A stretch of DNA of 64,000 nucleotides, taken from NCBI GenBank assembly GCA_028571685.1, contig CM053141.1, forward strand, positions 57,968,333-58,032,332. Direction: 5' to 3'. Below, piece by piece: positions 49,321-60,300 of the stretch. A program made the position numbers and the translations under genes. The notes beneath the pieces are model-generated. The model made no database searches and was not told the DNA's origin. It was given only the letters and a program-made list of their open reading frames with translations. Each line of letters starts with the position of its first letter. Position 1 is the first letter of the stretch. The stretch is from Heterohyrax brucei. Its lineage: Eukaryota > Chordata > Mammalia > Hyracoidea > Procaviidae.

Positions 49321-49639
49321 AGACTGGTATTCTAAATGACTGCCACACAATAAAACATAAGCACAAGAAAAGGTTTTGCGTTTAGTCTAAATCTACTAGA
49401 CATCATGGGGCTGCCTGCAAATGAATTATAAACACAGGTACTCATTAGAGTTTCTATTGTCCTATATGGTATTAAAAATTTAAAAAAATCAGGAATTCCA
49501 GATAACTTTCAACATTTCTGTATGTCTCAAGTAAACAGACAAGCAATTTTTATCTATAATGAAGCAGATCTAAGATAACACCCTTCTCTGCACTCAAAGG
49601 GCAGCTATTCCATGTCTCCACTCTTGTACTTACCATAGT

Positions 49640-49795
49640 ATATTGTAACTGCTTGTTTATTTGCTTATCCTTCATTAGACTGTGAGCTCCTTCAGGGCCG
49701 GAAATGTTATTTACCTTTATGTTGCTGGCATTTAACATGGTACCTAACACAGGGTTGGTCTTAATCAATGTGAACTGCATCAATTAACTGACATC
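49640..49795 (+). mobile_element. L2 LINE 3' terminus
   Basis: TTAGACTGTGAGCTCCTTCA, GGGCCGGAAATG and TAACATGGTACCTAACACAG are the L2 end. Confidence 0.6.
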
Positions 49796-50039
49796 CGAAT
49801 GCCATAAAATCTGGAATGAGTCTCAGTGACTAAACACTAGTTAAGTTTTACTTCAGGAAATGGCTAAAAACACTGAGCAAATACAGACACTTTCAACCAG
49901 GATGAAAAAATCAGCCCCCCATCATTCTCTGTTTAGCAGCTTTCCTTGTGTACTCAGAAGATGCTTATGGTCTTTCTACACCCATAGCCTCTATCACCAA
50001 AAAAACTGAAGATAGCATGGCTACGCAGCATTTTAGGAA

Positions 50040-50830
50040 TTATCAAAAACAATGATCCACTTTTAGGGACCAAGTTATGGTCTGAGGGCCAGGGACTATG
50101 GTCTTGGAGGATATCTAGGCCAACTGTCATAACATAGTTCCTAAAGAAAATGTTCTACATCCTTACTTGGTGAGTAGCATCTGCCATCTTAAAAGCTTGC
50201 AAGTAGCCATCTAAGACATCTACTGGTTCACATCTTGTCTACAACAAAGGAGAATTAAAAAAAAAAAAAAACCCAAAGTCACAAGGAAAATATTAGGACA
50301 AATAACCAGGAGATCTGAGCCCAGAAGAACTAGATGGTGCCAGGCTACCAACACCGACCACTCTGACAGGGATCACAATACAGAGTCCTGGATAGAGCAG
50401 AAGAAAAATGTTGAACAAAATTCAAATTTGCCAAAAATAAAAAAAAAAGACCAAACTTACTGGTCTGACAGAGACTGAAGGAATTCCTGAGATGACAGCC
50501 TCGAGGCTGCTAACTCAGAAAACAAGCCATTCTCAAAGTTCACTTTTTAGCCAAAGATTAGACAGTCCTATAGAACAAACAAGAGCACATGTAAGGAAGG
50601 TGCTTCTTAGTTCAATAAAGCACAGGAGACCAAACAGGCAACCTCTGCTCAAGAGCAAAGACAAAAAGGAACAGAAAAGTAGATGAATGGACATAGGAAA
50701 CCAGGGTACAAAAGAAAAGGGAGAGACAGCTGACACAAGGAAGAGATTGCAACCAACACCACAAAATAATCTGGGTATAAATTTCTGAATGATAAATTAA
50801 TTTGCACTCTAAACTTTCATATCTATAAAT
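50040..50830 (+). mobile_element. L1 3' UTR, 5'-truncated
   Basis: Matches the L1 tails at 20000-20745 and 32540-33310 (CTTAAAAGCTTGCAAGTAGC, GAAGAACTAGATGGTGCCAG, AAAGATTAGACAGTCCTATA). Internal A runs at 50256-50271 and 50439-50450. Confidence 0.85.
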
Positions 50831-52590
50831 GTACTGGAAACTACCGGGGGGGATTCTTCTGTCAAGAATTTATCAGCTCCAGTAAAGCAATTAATCACAT
50901 GAGTAATTCCTACAGAGAAATTCCTGATTCACAGTGATGACATAGTTGACTTCAGAGTAAAAACACACATACATACACATAAACACACATGCACACACAC
51001 AGAATGCTCAATGATCACATCAATCTTCAAACATTACCCTTGGTAAAATTATAAAGTAGCTTTGTAGTACAATCATGTAATACAGTCATATTCAAATGAA
51101 TACACTCTATGATGTTGGGGTGGTCATTAACAGAATCTGGAACACAGTCACATTATAATTATGAATCACTTTCACATAACCCTGTATTTACGAAGTGCTT
51201 AATCATCTTTTTGTTGGTATACTCAACTGTTACCTGCAGATTTTCCACAGTAAAAGACAAATCTTAATGTCTAGTTGATATCCCTCTGAGCTACCATTTT
51301 AGGCTGCCAATCTCTAGCTGACAGCATGGAAAATAAAAACCAAGTTTAATATGACCCTTCAAAAGACTCCACTAGAAATGTAACTTTGCTATAAAAACAT
51401 TTGTCTTCCAAAACCCAACACAAAAATCTATAGTATCATCTGCACCATTGTTCTCCCTCATTGTGTTGTTTGTAATAGAGAGTCTAATGCAGTAAAATCT
51501 AATGTCATATTACAGTTAATTAAGTCAGCGTTTCACTTGCTATTTATGAAAACAGGAATACTGGCCTTATCCTTGGCAATACAGTGAACTATTTCAGAAG
51601 CAACTCTAGTAATATGAAAACTAATAAGCTGTTTTTCAAATGTTTCAAATGAATAAGCATCATTTTCATATCTCTAAAACACATTTAAAGCAAAAGTGCC
51701 CAAAGCAGAACCATAAAAGACGTTTAAAATCTTCAGCACAATTTTATCATTTTGAAAGCCATCGTATTATCCTGCAAACTGTCAGGTCAATGTAGTATTA
51801 AAGCTACTTTTCTATAGGAGAATCGTGATACTCTTGCCTTACTTACAAAGTGGTAAAGTATGTATCATGTTGAAAACAAAAGGCTATAAGAACCTACAAC
51901 TTATGTTGGGCATACAGATTACTCCACTACTCATGAATTGGAAAAAAATGATTCATAGATCTAACATATGACTTTATGTTTAACAATGGTGGCTCAGCTA
52001 CTTCAGAGCAATACTGTTTCATCCCTCATATTACAGTGCTTGGCCCACAGAAAGAACATGTTTGTTTTATACATTAATAACTCCCACAGGGTAGAAAAGA
52101 GGGAAGCTGATACATAATTTGGAAAGAGGGACGTTGATGTATAATTCTGAGAGCCCCTGAATGTGGCAATGACAGAAGAATGTACAACACATTAGAATTA
52201 CCACAATTACTTCTGATCACGTATTTTCTTTTTCCTTCAAGAAAATATCAAGTTTAACAAGGCTCCACTGGCACTGAGTACAAGTTAAAATACACTTTAA
52301 AATACACTTTAAAACTGAACATCATTCCCTAAACTTTCATCACAAATAAATGTGAATATACCTTAATACAATTATTTAATATACAAGAGAGCCTTGTGAA
52401 ATACTGTTACCCTTTCCTAAACAGAATTACTAAAATTCACTGTGCAGTTACAGAGAGGGTCCTGGTAGACAATAAAAATGTTTCACAGATAAAGAAAAAA
52501 AAGAAAAACAAAACAAAGAGAATTTATTGGAATTCATCAAGATTGCATGCATCTAAATTGTCAGGCTGGAGGCAGAAGAGTGAAATATTC
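50831..52590. other. Repeat-poor intron block 1.6-3.3 kb inside the 5' end of intron 1
   Basis: 1.76 kb without AfroSINE, L1 or a recognisable MIR. It has a CA-rich tract at 50961-51001 and a small 15-bp tandem repeat at 52286-52313. A position near the promoter and lack of insertions make it a candidate regulatory block, but there is no direct motif evidence. Confidence 0.45.
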
Positions 52591-52597
52591 AGGACCT

Positions 52598-52787
52598 ATT
52601 ACCATTCAGTGATCGTGACTCACAGCGATCCTATAGGACAGAGCCGAACTGCTCAAAAAGAGTTTTCAAGGCTGGAAATCTTTATGGAAGAGGGCTGTAG
52701 CATTTTTCTCTCACAGAACAGCTCGTGTGTGTTTGAACCACTAACCTTCTGGCTGGCATCGAAGCTCTTAAAGGCACCAGGCCTCCT
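52598..52787 (-). mobile_element. AfroSINE, type B
   Basis: Minus copy with GAAATCTTTATGGAAGAGGG and a CACCAGGCCTCC head. GTTTTCAAGGCTGG resembles the type C centre, so it may be a mosaic. Confidence 0.8.
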
Positions 52788-52935
52788 TGGAATATTCAAG
52801 AACAACTGATCAAAACAAGGGGAATTTCCTATCACTGAGAATCCATCAGGTAGACTTGAACCTAGAACTAAAGCCACAGATCTCCAACCCTGAGAACTCA
52901 CCACTACTACCACTTTGATCACTTAAACATGAGGG

Positions 52936-53149
52936 TTGTTCTTGGTAGCTGTTGTGTAGTCGATTGTGACTCATTGCGATCCCATGTGTGCAGACCAGAA
53001 TGGTTCCACAGGATTTTCATGGCTGTGTGTGGCCTTTTTCAAAAGCAGATTGCCAGGCTGCTCTTCCAGGGAATCTCTGAGTGGATTTGAACTGCCAGCC
53101 TTTCGATCAGTAGCCCAGTGCTTAACCATATGCACCACCCAGGGAATCC
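52936..53149 (-). mobile_element. AfroSINE, type C
   Basis: Minus copy with TTGTTCTTGGTAGCTGTTGT, CCCATGTGTGCAGACCAGAA and a GCACCACCCAGGGAATCC head. Confidence 0.85.
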
Positions 53150-53829
53150 TAAACGTAAGTGAGACTACACAAACCTCTTGTTTTTCTCACAGAGCAGCAA
53201 CAACTCACAACACAAAGGCCTTACAGAGAACATATAAAAAGGGGACACCTATGCTTCACAACACTTTTCCCTTATCCTGATGCTTTCAACTCTTTCTCCT
53301 CAAAAGGAGTAAACTGCTAACCAGAAGCGACTGAATTGAACTTTTCCAGCGGGAAGACAACGCCAAATCTGCGGCAGCCAAAGAATATCTAGGGCTCCTT
53401 GTGCGTTGTCACAGCAGACAGAAAGCTACACCACGCCAGGTCTGTGTAGAGGAGACAGCAGGTCTAAGGCATCCGTCCCGACTCAAGGAAAAAAAAAAAA
53501 AAAAATCAAGCTTCTTCAGACCTATAGGCAGAAAACTTGGCATCGTCACCCCCACCTGCAACCTGACAATTTATAACCTGGCAACACCTTCTAATTAGGA
53601 GCGTTCTGTCCTTTTATGGCCGAAAAATTAAACTGTTTCCCACAAGTAAGATAAACCATACACTGGCGCCTGTTACTGCGAACCCCCAGTACATCAAGCC
53701 TCCAATTTTGCTACTGAACCTGAGAGCAAGTGACCACACTTCTCTACAGTAGAGAGGGGAGCAGCTCACCCTACTCTGCTAGGAGTTGAATGGGAAACGA
53801 GATAGGAAAGACGGGTTGAGAGCAGAGGC
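53150..53829. other. Intron 1 sequence bordering the CpG island
   Basis: No repeat or exon recognised. An A run lies at about 53489-53505. Confidence 0.45.
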
Positions 53830-54132
53830 GTGAACAGCGTCCAAGCAGGGCTGGGCTCAGCGCACCGGCGGGCGACAGACAGGCAGCGGCGACCACGCGG
53901 AAGCCGGGGAGCAGTCTGCAAAGCGGGGTTCCCCCGGCTGCGGAAGCCGTCTCCCGCATCTAGCCCAGCAGAGACGCGCGCGTCAGGCACACCCCCAAGC
54001 CGGTCCGCAGCTTCCCGCGAGTCCCCTCCTCGAGACACACCCGCAGGAGGCGCACCCCATCCAAGCTCGCGCGCACACGCCCCTCGGGCCAAGCGACGGC
54101 GCCCCGGCAGCGGGCAGGCGGCGCGTACGTAC

Positions 54133-54190
54133 CCAGCAACACGCAGAGGACATCGAGGGCCACGTACGGCAGCCGCGTCTTGTCAAACAT
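54133..54190 (-). CDS. PLPP1: PLPP1 coding exon 1 (N-terminus of phospholipid phosphatase 1)
   Basis: On the minus strand the ATG at 54190-54188 opens MFDKTRLPYVALDVLCVLL, then one base (G) at 54133 before a GTACGT donor at 54132-54127. This is the known N-terminus of PLPP1 (LPP1/PPAP2A), a six-pass membrane phosphatase of the PAP2 family that removes phosphate from lysophosphatidate, sphingosine-1-phosphate, phosphatidate and ceramide-1-phosphate on the outer or lumenal face of membranes. The exon gives the short cytosolic start and the first half of transmembrane segment 1. The leftover G pairs with CT at the start of the exon at 4863-5017 to make an alanine codon, so the two exons join in frame. 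The start is fixed by the family N-terminus and by its place inside the CpG island. The donor departs from GTRAGT at its third intron base (C for a purine). Confidence 0.95.
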
Positions 54191-54625
54191 GGTCTCGGCC
54201 GGGACGGGCCGGCAGCTGAGGCACCCGATTCACGAGCCCGGGGCAGGGTTGGAGAGGCAGCCGAGCTACAGCTCCTCCCAGCCAGGAGACAGCAGCCGAG
54301 GGGCGGACTGCGACCGGGCGGCGCTCCGACCGCCAGCAATGGCGCCCGGGACCCCTTCCCTCACAACTCCCGCAACTACTCGGTAGGGGCCGAGACACTC
54401 GCGCGCCAGTCGCGGCCGCTCCGTCACCACAGGCCCTCCTCGGCCAGCGTTACCAGTCCGAGCTGTCCGCTGTCCGGATACCAGCGCCCTCTCCAACAGG
54501 CGGGGCGTCCGGGCTCGTGCTTTAAGGATGGAGACCAGTAGGGAGGAGAAATGCGGGCCTGGCCCCTCCCGCCGGCAGCGCGGGACGGGCCAGCGCGCGG
54601 CCTTGCGGACCCGGGGATCGAGGCC

Positions 54626-54642
54626 GGGGCGGGGCCAATCAG
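54626..54642 (+). promoter_or_regulatory. GC box fused to a CCAAT box
   Basis: GGGGCGGGG (54626-54634) runs directly into CCAATCAG (54635-54642), an Sp/KLF site followed at once by an NF-Y site. It lies about 440 bp upstream of the PLPP1 ATG. Both factors bind in either orientation. Function is inferred from motif match only. Confidence 0.55.
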
Positions 54643-54974
54643 CGCCGCTGGTCCCGCCCAACCCGACCTGCGGAGCCCGTCCCTGTGGCTGGACTCCGGG
54701 AGGGCGGGTAGGCGGGGCGTGCAGGCGCCTCCGGTGTGGCGTCAAGAAGGGGGCGTTGCTCTGGCCCCGCCTTCCTTTGGTGGTCGCCTAGCGAGCGCTC
54801 TGTTGGGCCAGGAGCAGAACGCCCGAGAGACGTCGGCCGGCTGAAGCAGAATCCCGCAGTTCGGGCTGCCGGCCACCCATCAGCCCACTCGGCGTCCGTA
54901 GAGATCAAGTAATAAAGCTCTTGTAATAAAAGGCACTCTGCAACCCTGGTTCCCAAGAAAGCCGTAGAGATTGG

Positions 54975-55110
54975 TCGTTTCTCAGTTTCCTAATCTGTAA
55001 AATGAGGATGTTGATAATCCACTGTGCTTTAGTCAGCGGAATTGGTGAAGCCCGGAAAAGATAATATGAAAGTACCTTACAGAGGCTAAAGACAGCTACA
55101 GATGTTAACT
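54975..55110 (+). mobile_element. MIR SINE just upstream of the CpG island
   Basis: CTCAGTTTCCTAATCTGTAA and AATGAGGATGTTGATAATCC are the MIR core in plus orientation. Confidence 0.75.
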
Positions 55111-55175
55111 TTTGATATTTTTACTCCTTAGTCACATTTTAACCTCGTTAAAGACTTCGCTCCTGAAACAAGATA

Positions 55176-55315
55176 AAAAAAAAAAACCGTTGCCATCAAA
55201 TCGATTCTGACTCTTAAATCCCTATAGGACAGGATGGGAACTGCCCCCGTAGTTTCCAAGGAGCGTCTGGTGGATTCGAACTGTTAACCTTTTTTAGTTA
55301 GCAGCTATAGCACCC
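55176..55315 (-). mobile_element. AfroSINE, type A, 5' end lost
   Basis: Minus copy with a 12-A tail end. It stops at GCAGCTATAGCACCCC before the usual head. Confidence 0.82.
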
Positions 55316-55419
55316 CTAAAAACAAAGAAGAGATAACATTACCCTCAAGATGTCTGAAGATATAGCCTCAGGTGACGTCCTACAAATAATGTTGTGGGTG
55401 AAGCATAGTCTTCATTTTA

Positions 55420-55575
55420 AAAAAAAAAAAAGTTACCGTAGAGCTGATTCCAACTCTTACGTAGGACACTATAGGACGCAGAACTGCCCCACAGAGTTTC
55501 CGGTGAGTGCCTGTTGGATTCAAACTGCTTTGGTTAATAGCCGCAGCCCTTTAACTACGATGTCACCAGAGTTTC
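55420..55575 (-). mobile_element. AfroSINE, type A
   Basis: Minus copy with an A-run tail, small internal losses and a CACCAGAGTTTC head. Confidence 0.82.
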
Positions 55576-55851
55576 TTTTTCATATAAAGAATGTGAATTT
55601 TGAACCTTAATATTTTAAGTTATTTCATATTTTATTCCTTCAATATTTAATTTTTTATAACTTTTTTTAAGTTTTAAACGATTTGCTCCTGAGAATGTGC
55701 CATTGTTTATTCTGCAGTTTACTTCTTCAGTTTAAGGGTCCAGTTTGCAAGGACACAATAAATACAAACAGAAGGTACTTAGATTACATTGTGTTCCCTA
55801 AGTATTAGGTATTCTCTGGGAAATGTGTTTACTGAGCACCTACTCTGTGCT
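55576..55851. other. AT-rich flank, nothing recognised
   Basis: A possible MIR scrap (ACTGAGCACCTACTCTGTGC) ends at 55851. Confidence 0.4.
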
Positions 55852-56010
55852 GGGAAACCATGGTGGTATAGTGGTTGAGTGCTACAGCTGCTAACCAAAA
55901 GGTGTGGTTCGAATCTGCCAGGTACTCCTTGGAAATTCAATAGGACAGTTGTCCTCCCTACAGAGTCACGGTGAGAACTGACTCAGGGGCAATGGGTTTG
56001 GTAGGTTTTT
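55852..56010 (+). mobile_element. AfroSINE, type A
   Basis: Plus copy (GGGAAACCATGGTGGTATAG). It may have landed in a MIR. Confidence 0.87.
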
Positions 56011-56352
56011 ATAAATACCAGACTCAACACAATGTACAGCTGTGGAGAGACTGAGATGAACAGGAGAAGACCTCTTCCCTCAAAGAAACTGCCTACAATG
56101 TAGGAAAAATGGCATGTAATAAAAGAACACTGTGATAGAGGTGTGTTGATTAATATACAGTGGGCACCCAAAACAGTGAGTAAATTTTACCTGGAATATC
56201 TGGAGAGGGTCCATACAGAGGGATGTTTACATTGTTCTTTCCTATCCCTCTCCCACACCAAGACATTTTCTTAAGTGAGAAAGGAAGAAAACATGTTATA
56301 TATATAAAACATATATAACATATATTAACAAGGTTTGTTTTGTTTCATCAAG

Positions 56353-56380
56353 TGCTTAACCACTGCATTACCAGGGTACT
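56353..56380 (-). mobile_element. AfroSINE head fragment
   Basis: Only AAGTGCTTAACCACTGCATT and a short end remain. It follows an AT hairpin-rich stretch (56296-56330). Confidence 0.5.
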
Positions 56381-56472
56381 TGTAACTTGACAAGAAGGCT
56401 TTCAAATGTCTGCCTCAGTCTCCTGGTTTCTTGTTATAGGGCATCTTTTTTGACCAGGCTTGACATTTGCCA

Positions 56473-56655
56473 GAGGAGTCCCAGCGGCATGGTAGTTAAG
56501 CTTTCAGCTAGTAGCCAGGAAGAAGGATGTAGTAGTATGTGCCAATAAAGATTTCTAACCATGGAAGCCCTATGGGACAGTTCTACTCTGTTCTATAGGG
56601 TCACTATGAGTCTGAATCAATTCATCGGCAGTAGAGTTTTTGTGTGTGTGTGTTT
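56473..56655 (+). mobile_element. AfroSINE, type B, with (GT)n end
   Basis: Plus copy starting GAGGAGTCCCAGCGGCATGG. It ends in a short (GT)5 tract. Confidence 0.8.
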
Positions 56656-56829
56656 TAGCAATAAAGCGTATTGACCCTCAGTAGTGTTGTTTTTCAAGCT
56701 TTGATTTTGTCATGCTATTTGACATAATAAGAGTGCTTCTTGCCTCCACTACTTATTTATTGCATAAAGAGTCTGCAAAGTATTGTGTGATGGTCCTGTG
56801 TGTTGTAAACACTGCCTCTATAATGTTAA

Positions 56830-57211
56830 CGAGGGACAAAGGACAGCAGTTGTGTTGGCGGGGCAAGACTCTGTGTGGGATTTCGCTGTGCCTTGTGGCA
56901 GCCTCTTAGGGTATAAAGGACAGGGAGGCAAGTGGAGAGTTGAGGACCTCATAAGCATCATAAAAGCAGTTCTAGGAGTAGAACCTGTCTTTTGGAAAGG
57001 ACCCCAGGGTCCCTGTGCCTCAGAAGCTCCCAGTCCAGGGGAAGACTGACAGCAAGGACCTTCCTCTAGAACCAGCAAAGAAAGCCTTCCCCTGAAGCTG
57101 ACACCCGAATTTGGACATGTAGCCTACTAGACTGTGACAAAATGGAATTTCTCTTTTTAAAACCATCCACTTGTGGTGTTTCTGCTGCAGCAGCATGAGA
57201 TGACTCAGACA
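56830..57211 (+). mobile_element. LTR-like fragment related to the LTR at 14822-15320
   Basis: It shares the end architecture: GGGTATAAAGGACAGG, a CCTGAAGCTGACACCCGAAT stretch, AAAACCATCCACTTGTGGTG, TTTCTGCTGCAGCAGC and a GACTCAGACA terminus. Its 5' edge is unclear. Confidence 0.6.
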
Positions 57212-57326
57212 CACAGCAGTCTAGCAGATGGCAGCATATGTAAGGTCTTGAGTCAGAGCCAACTTGAAGGCAAGTAACAATGAGGTAAGAAAAAAAAATC
57301 ACTGAGGATGTGTGATGCCAAAAGTA

Positions 57327-57484
57327 AAACCAAACCCGCTGCCGTTGAGTTGATTCTGACTCATTGCCACGCTGTAAGACAGGGTGGAACTGCCCATAGA
57401 GTTTCCAAGGAACACATGATAGATTTGAACTGACAATTTTTGGTTAGCAGCCATAGCGCTTAACCACTTCATCGCCGCAGTTTC
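57327..57484 (-). mobile_element. AfroSINE, type A
   Basis: Minus copy that keeps CpGs (ACCCGCTGCCGTTGAG, ATCGCCGCAG). Confidence 0.87.
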
Positions 57485-57543
57485 TAAGAGAATGGGTAAC
57501 GGTTGTGCTAAAACCAGTAATTTAAAACAGGTTGTCTAGTCAT

Positions 57544-57730
57544 GAAGGAGCCCTAATGATGCAATGGTTAAGCACTTGACTGTTAACTGAAAGGTTCTGC
57601 CAACAGCTCCATGGAAGAAAACCCTGGCAATCTGCTCCTGTAAAGATTTAGAGCCAACAAAGCCCTACGGGCAAGTTCTAATGTCACATGGCATTACTAT
57701 GTGTCAGAATTGGTGCCTAGTAACAATCCA
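57544..57730 (+). mobile_element. AfroSINE, type B/C mosaic
   Basis: Plus copy with head AAGGAGCCCTAATGATGCAA, middle AATCTGCTCCTGTAAAGATT and tail TGGTGCCTAGTAACAATCC. Confidence 0.78.
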
Positions 57731-57916
57731 GTAGTAAGAAGAAGCCATCATCTCTGTAATGAGCTGCAAACTGAAGAGGTGTAAGCCTTATTTTATAGTC
57801 CACATTACCTCAATCCATGTCCTTATCTATGTTTATTTCTATCTTATCATCTGTGTGTCTTCGCCTGTGGGGCCTCCAGCTCTCTTACGGCTTCCCTAAT
57901 AACCCATTGTCTCCAA

Positions 57917-58070
57917 TGGTGGTGAGTCCAGGTGTCATGGAGTAGAACTATCCCACATGGCTTTCTTGGCTGTAACCTTTTTTTTGTTCCAAAGCACCAG
58001 TGTGTGGTTTTGAACTGCTAACTTCAGGTTAATAGTCAAGCACAAACTGTGTCACCCATGTGCCTCTTAG
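57917..58070 (-). mobile_element. AfroSINE, diverged, type C-like
   Basis: CATGGAGTAGAACTATCCCA, TCTTGGCTGTAACC and GTCACCCATGTGCCTC remain. Confidence 0.65.
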
Positions 58071-58815
58071 CTCAAGTGTTAACACTCAATCCCTCCTATA
58101 AATGTGAGGAACAGTCAGTATGGTTGTAGTCACAGTTGTTAGTGAAGTACCATTAAAAGAAAGTGAATTTCCAGGTTCAGAATTGGGATCACGTGGTTGG
58201 GCAACCCATCTCCCCAGTGCATGAGGATTGCCAATTAAGTTCTCAAACTCATCCTAGAAAAGTGCTACAAAACCACTGCTGAATATCACTGTAGTCAGTT
58301 GTAAAGTACTTACCTTGAGAAGCTGTGCACTCATACCAGTGCCTAGTCGATCCTTCAAAGCAATTTGGAACTCTTTTTCTGGAATGGCCATCACAATTGT
58401 CATCACATTAACCTTGGTGTCCTGAGTGTCATCCAAATGTCTACTTTTCAATATTTCATTTATTTTTGGGTAAAGAAAAAAGTCTTTGGGGGCTAGTCAG
58501 GTTAGTAGGGAGGGTATTCCAGTATAGTTGTTTACTGGCTAAAAACTCTCTCAGAGACAACTATACAATCAAGTTTGCAAAGTTGCCACCTTGTCACCAT
58601 GCTCAGTGGCCCTTTCAGAAAGTGTTCCGTAATTGTTCTGAAGCATAGACTAGGTGCTGGCATCAGTGCATAGCTTCCCCAGGGGAGTACTTTGAACGTG
58701 ACCATAGTGATAGTCAGTAACAAGGTATATAGCACTTAGAACAATTAAATTCATGGTCTTACTTGTCAGGCCCTGTATTCTCAGTCCACCAAGATGCACT
58801 CCTCCAGTGCTAGGC
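58071..58815. other. 5' flank sequence, nothing recognised
   Basis: No repeat or gene that I can support. Confidence 0.4.
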
Positions 58816-58817
58816 TT

Positions 58818-58885
58818 AAAACCAAAAATCCAGTTGCCACACAGTCTATTTTGATTCATGGTGACTCACATGTGTCAAAGTTAGA
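58818..58885 (-). mobile_element. AfroSINE 3' fragment
   Basis: Tail half only (AAAACCAAAAATCCAGTTGC, ATGGTGACTCACATGTGTCA). Confidence 0.65.
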
Positions 58886-58924
58886 GGGCCTAAATTTTAT
58901 ATTGTCATTTGGAGATGACAATAC

Positions 58925-59110
58925 TTCCTTTTTTTAAGTTGTAGGTTTAAGTGAAAGTTTACAGCAGAAATTAGTTTCTCCTTCAAAAATTTGTATGCAA
59001 ATTCTTCTGTTACTTTCACTGCAATGCCTAGAATGAGTCAACACTCATTCCCTTGCCGTTTACACTCTAGGTTCCCATGTCAACTAGTCTAGGTTTCCAG
59101 GAAGACAAAA
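58925..59110 (-). mobile_element. L1 3' terminal fragment
   Basis: GTGAAAGTTTACAGCAGAAA, TTAGTTTCTCCTTC and ATGAGTCAACACTCATTCCC follow the reverse of an L1 end type I recall from elephant. Confidence 0.5.
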
Positions 59111-60185
59111 GTTTCTTAACAAACTGTTGTGATGATCAGATGTGAAGGAGTAAATGAAATCACCCAGCAAATTCTAACAGACTCAGACACATAATACATG
59201 TTTTTTCCAAAACCAACTTTCTGTAGATCTATACCCATCTTTTCTGCTTCCCTACCACCCACACAACCCCAAATCTACCATGTTCCCTAATCTACCAACG
59301 AAATGAGGTTTGTTTAACCTGACTTGTTCTTAGTAAATTCAAGCCTGGTCCTGGTAATCACCACTTCCTTTCTCTAGGATCCTCACAAGTTATTTCATTA
59401 TCAATCTGCAAAAAACATACCACCAGAAATGAATAAATTATATACCTATAAAATATACATATTCTCAAAAATACCACATATATTTTTGTTTTCAAAAACA
59501 AAAATCTTGGGTGCAATTGTCATCCAGTCACTGATCTATAAGCATAATCCCCCATCTTCATCTACTGTGAAAATCCTTATCCTTCTTCTGATTCCTTGTC
59601 TGTTCACAGCCTATGATTTGTGCTCTTCTTGCGTTGCAGTTGCTTGTCCTGTGGCATTCATGTTTGTATTGAAATGACTGGTTTGTGAATTTTCTAAAGG
59701 GAAGAAAGTAGACTTTCTTCAGCATTACAGTCATAGCTCCTAGAGTTATAATTGACACACCAAAGGCAAACGTAATTTAAAAAAACAAACAAAAAAAAAA
59801 AAAACTATCTACACAAATGAAAGAGAAGAAGAAAAGTCAAACAAAAGTTCAGGAGCAAGTCAAGCTGTGCCCCTGCCCTTTTCATACTGTTCTAACTTTT
59901 CCTCCCAAACTCAAGCTTGTTGGGGGGTAGGAGTGGAGAGTTGATTAGTTTCCCTGACACTGTTCTTATAGGCCAAGACGTCCACAGTTCTGTGCATTAC
60001 TCTTGAAAACGGGTCCAGCTTCATCCTGATGGTATTGTAAAGGAATGTTAAGGATCCCACCAGCTTTTCTTTTCAAGATTACAATCAGGGATACAGTCCT
60101 GCAAATTTTCTAAACTTTGAGAATTACCTTCCCTGTCAGAGTTTCTCTTGCAATAAATTTTATTTAACTTTCCTTTGGACTTTTA
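59111..60185. other. 5' flank sequence, nothing recognised
   Basis: About 1 kb with an A run at 59792-59804. No gene seen. Confidence 0.4.
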
Positions 60186-60256
60186 AGGAAACTCATGGTG
60201 TATCGGTTAAGTGCTGTGTCTGCTAACCATGAGGTTGGCAGTTCAAATCCGCCAGG
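60186..60256 (+). mobile_element. AfroSINE, type A, 5' half (split by a solo LTR)
   Basis: Runs from GGAAACTCATGGTGTATCGG to CAAATCCGCCAGG, where the LTR begins. The rest of the same SINE resumes at 61336. Confidence 0.88.
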
Positions 60257-60263
60257 TGAAATG

Positions 60264-60300
<37 letters not shown>

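Larger units (their letters stand above)
5018..54132 (-). other. PLPP1: PLPP1 intron 1
   Basis: This is the 49,115-bp interval between the GTACGT donor of coding exon 1 and the acceptor of the alternative exon 2. I saw no further exon of the gene inside it. In particular I did not see the mutually exclusive GLPFAIL exon by eye, but that exon would be only about 155 bp and could be missed or could lie left of the window. The intron is packed with AfroSINE, L1, RTE, LTR, MIR and L2 copies, listed separately. A long first intron is usual for the gene in mammals. Confidence 0.85.
53830..54870 (-). promoter_or_regulatory. PLPP1: CpG-island promoter of PLPP1
   Basis: About 1 kb of GC-rich, CpG-dense sequence in an otherwise AT-rich window, centred on coding exon 1. 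CpGs are conspicuous in the intron side (53860-54130), the 5' UTR side (54190-54520) and upstream (54540-54840). I see no TATA box close to the ATG, so dispersed initiation is likely. The transcription start cannot be placed from sequence alone. Upstream of the ATG there are several GC boxes and a GC-box/CCAAT composite at 54626-54642. A divergent transcript toward the right is possible but has no sequence support. Confidence 0.85.

Noticed and set aside
53830-54219. 129-codon plus-strand open frame in the CpG island
   Set aside because: Antisense to PLPP1 exon 1, arginine/alanine/proline-rich as any GC-rich frame would be, and without a family match.
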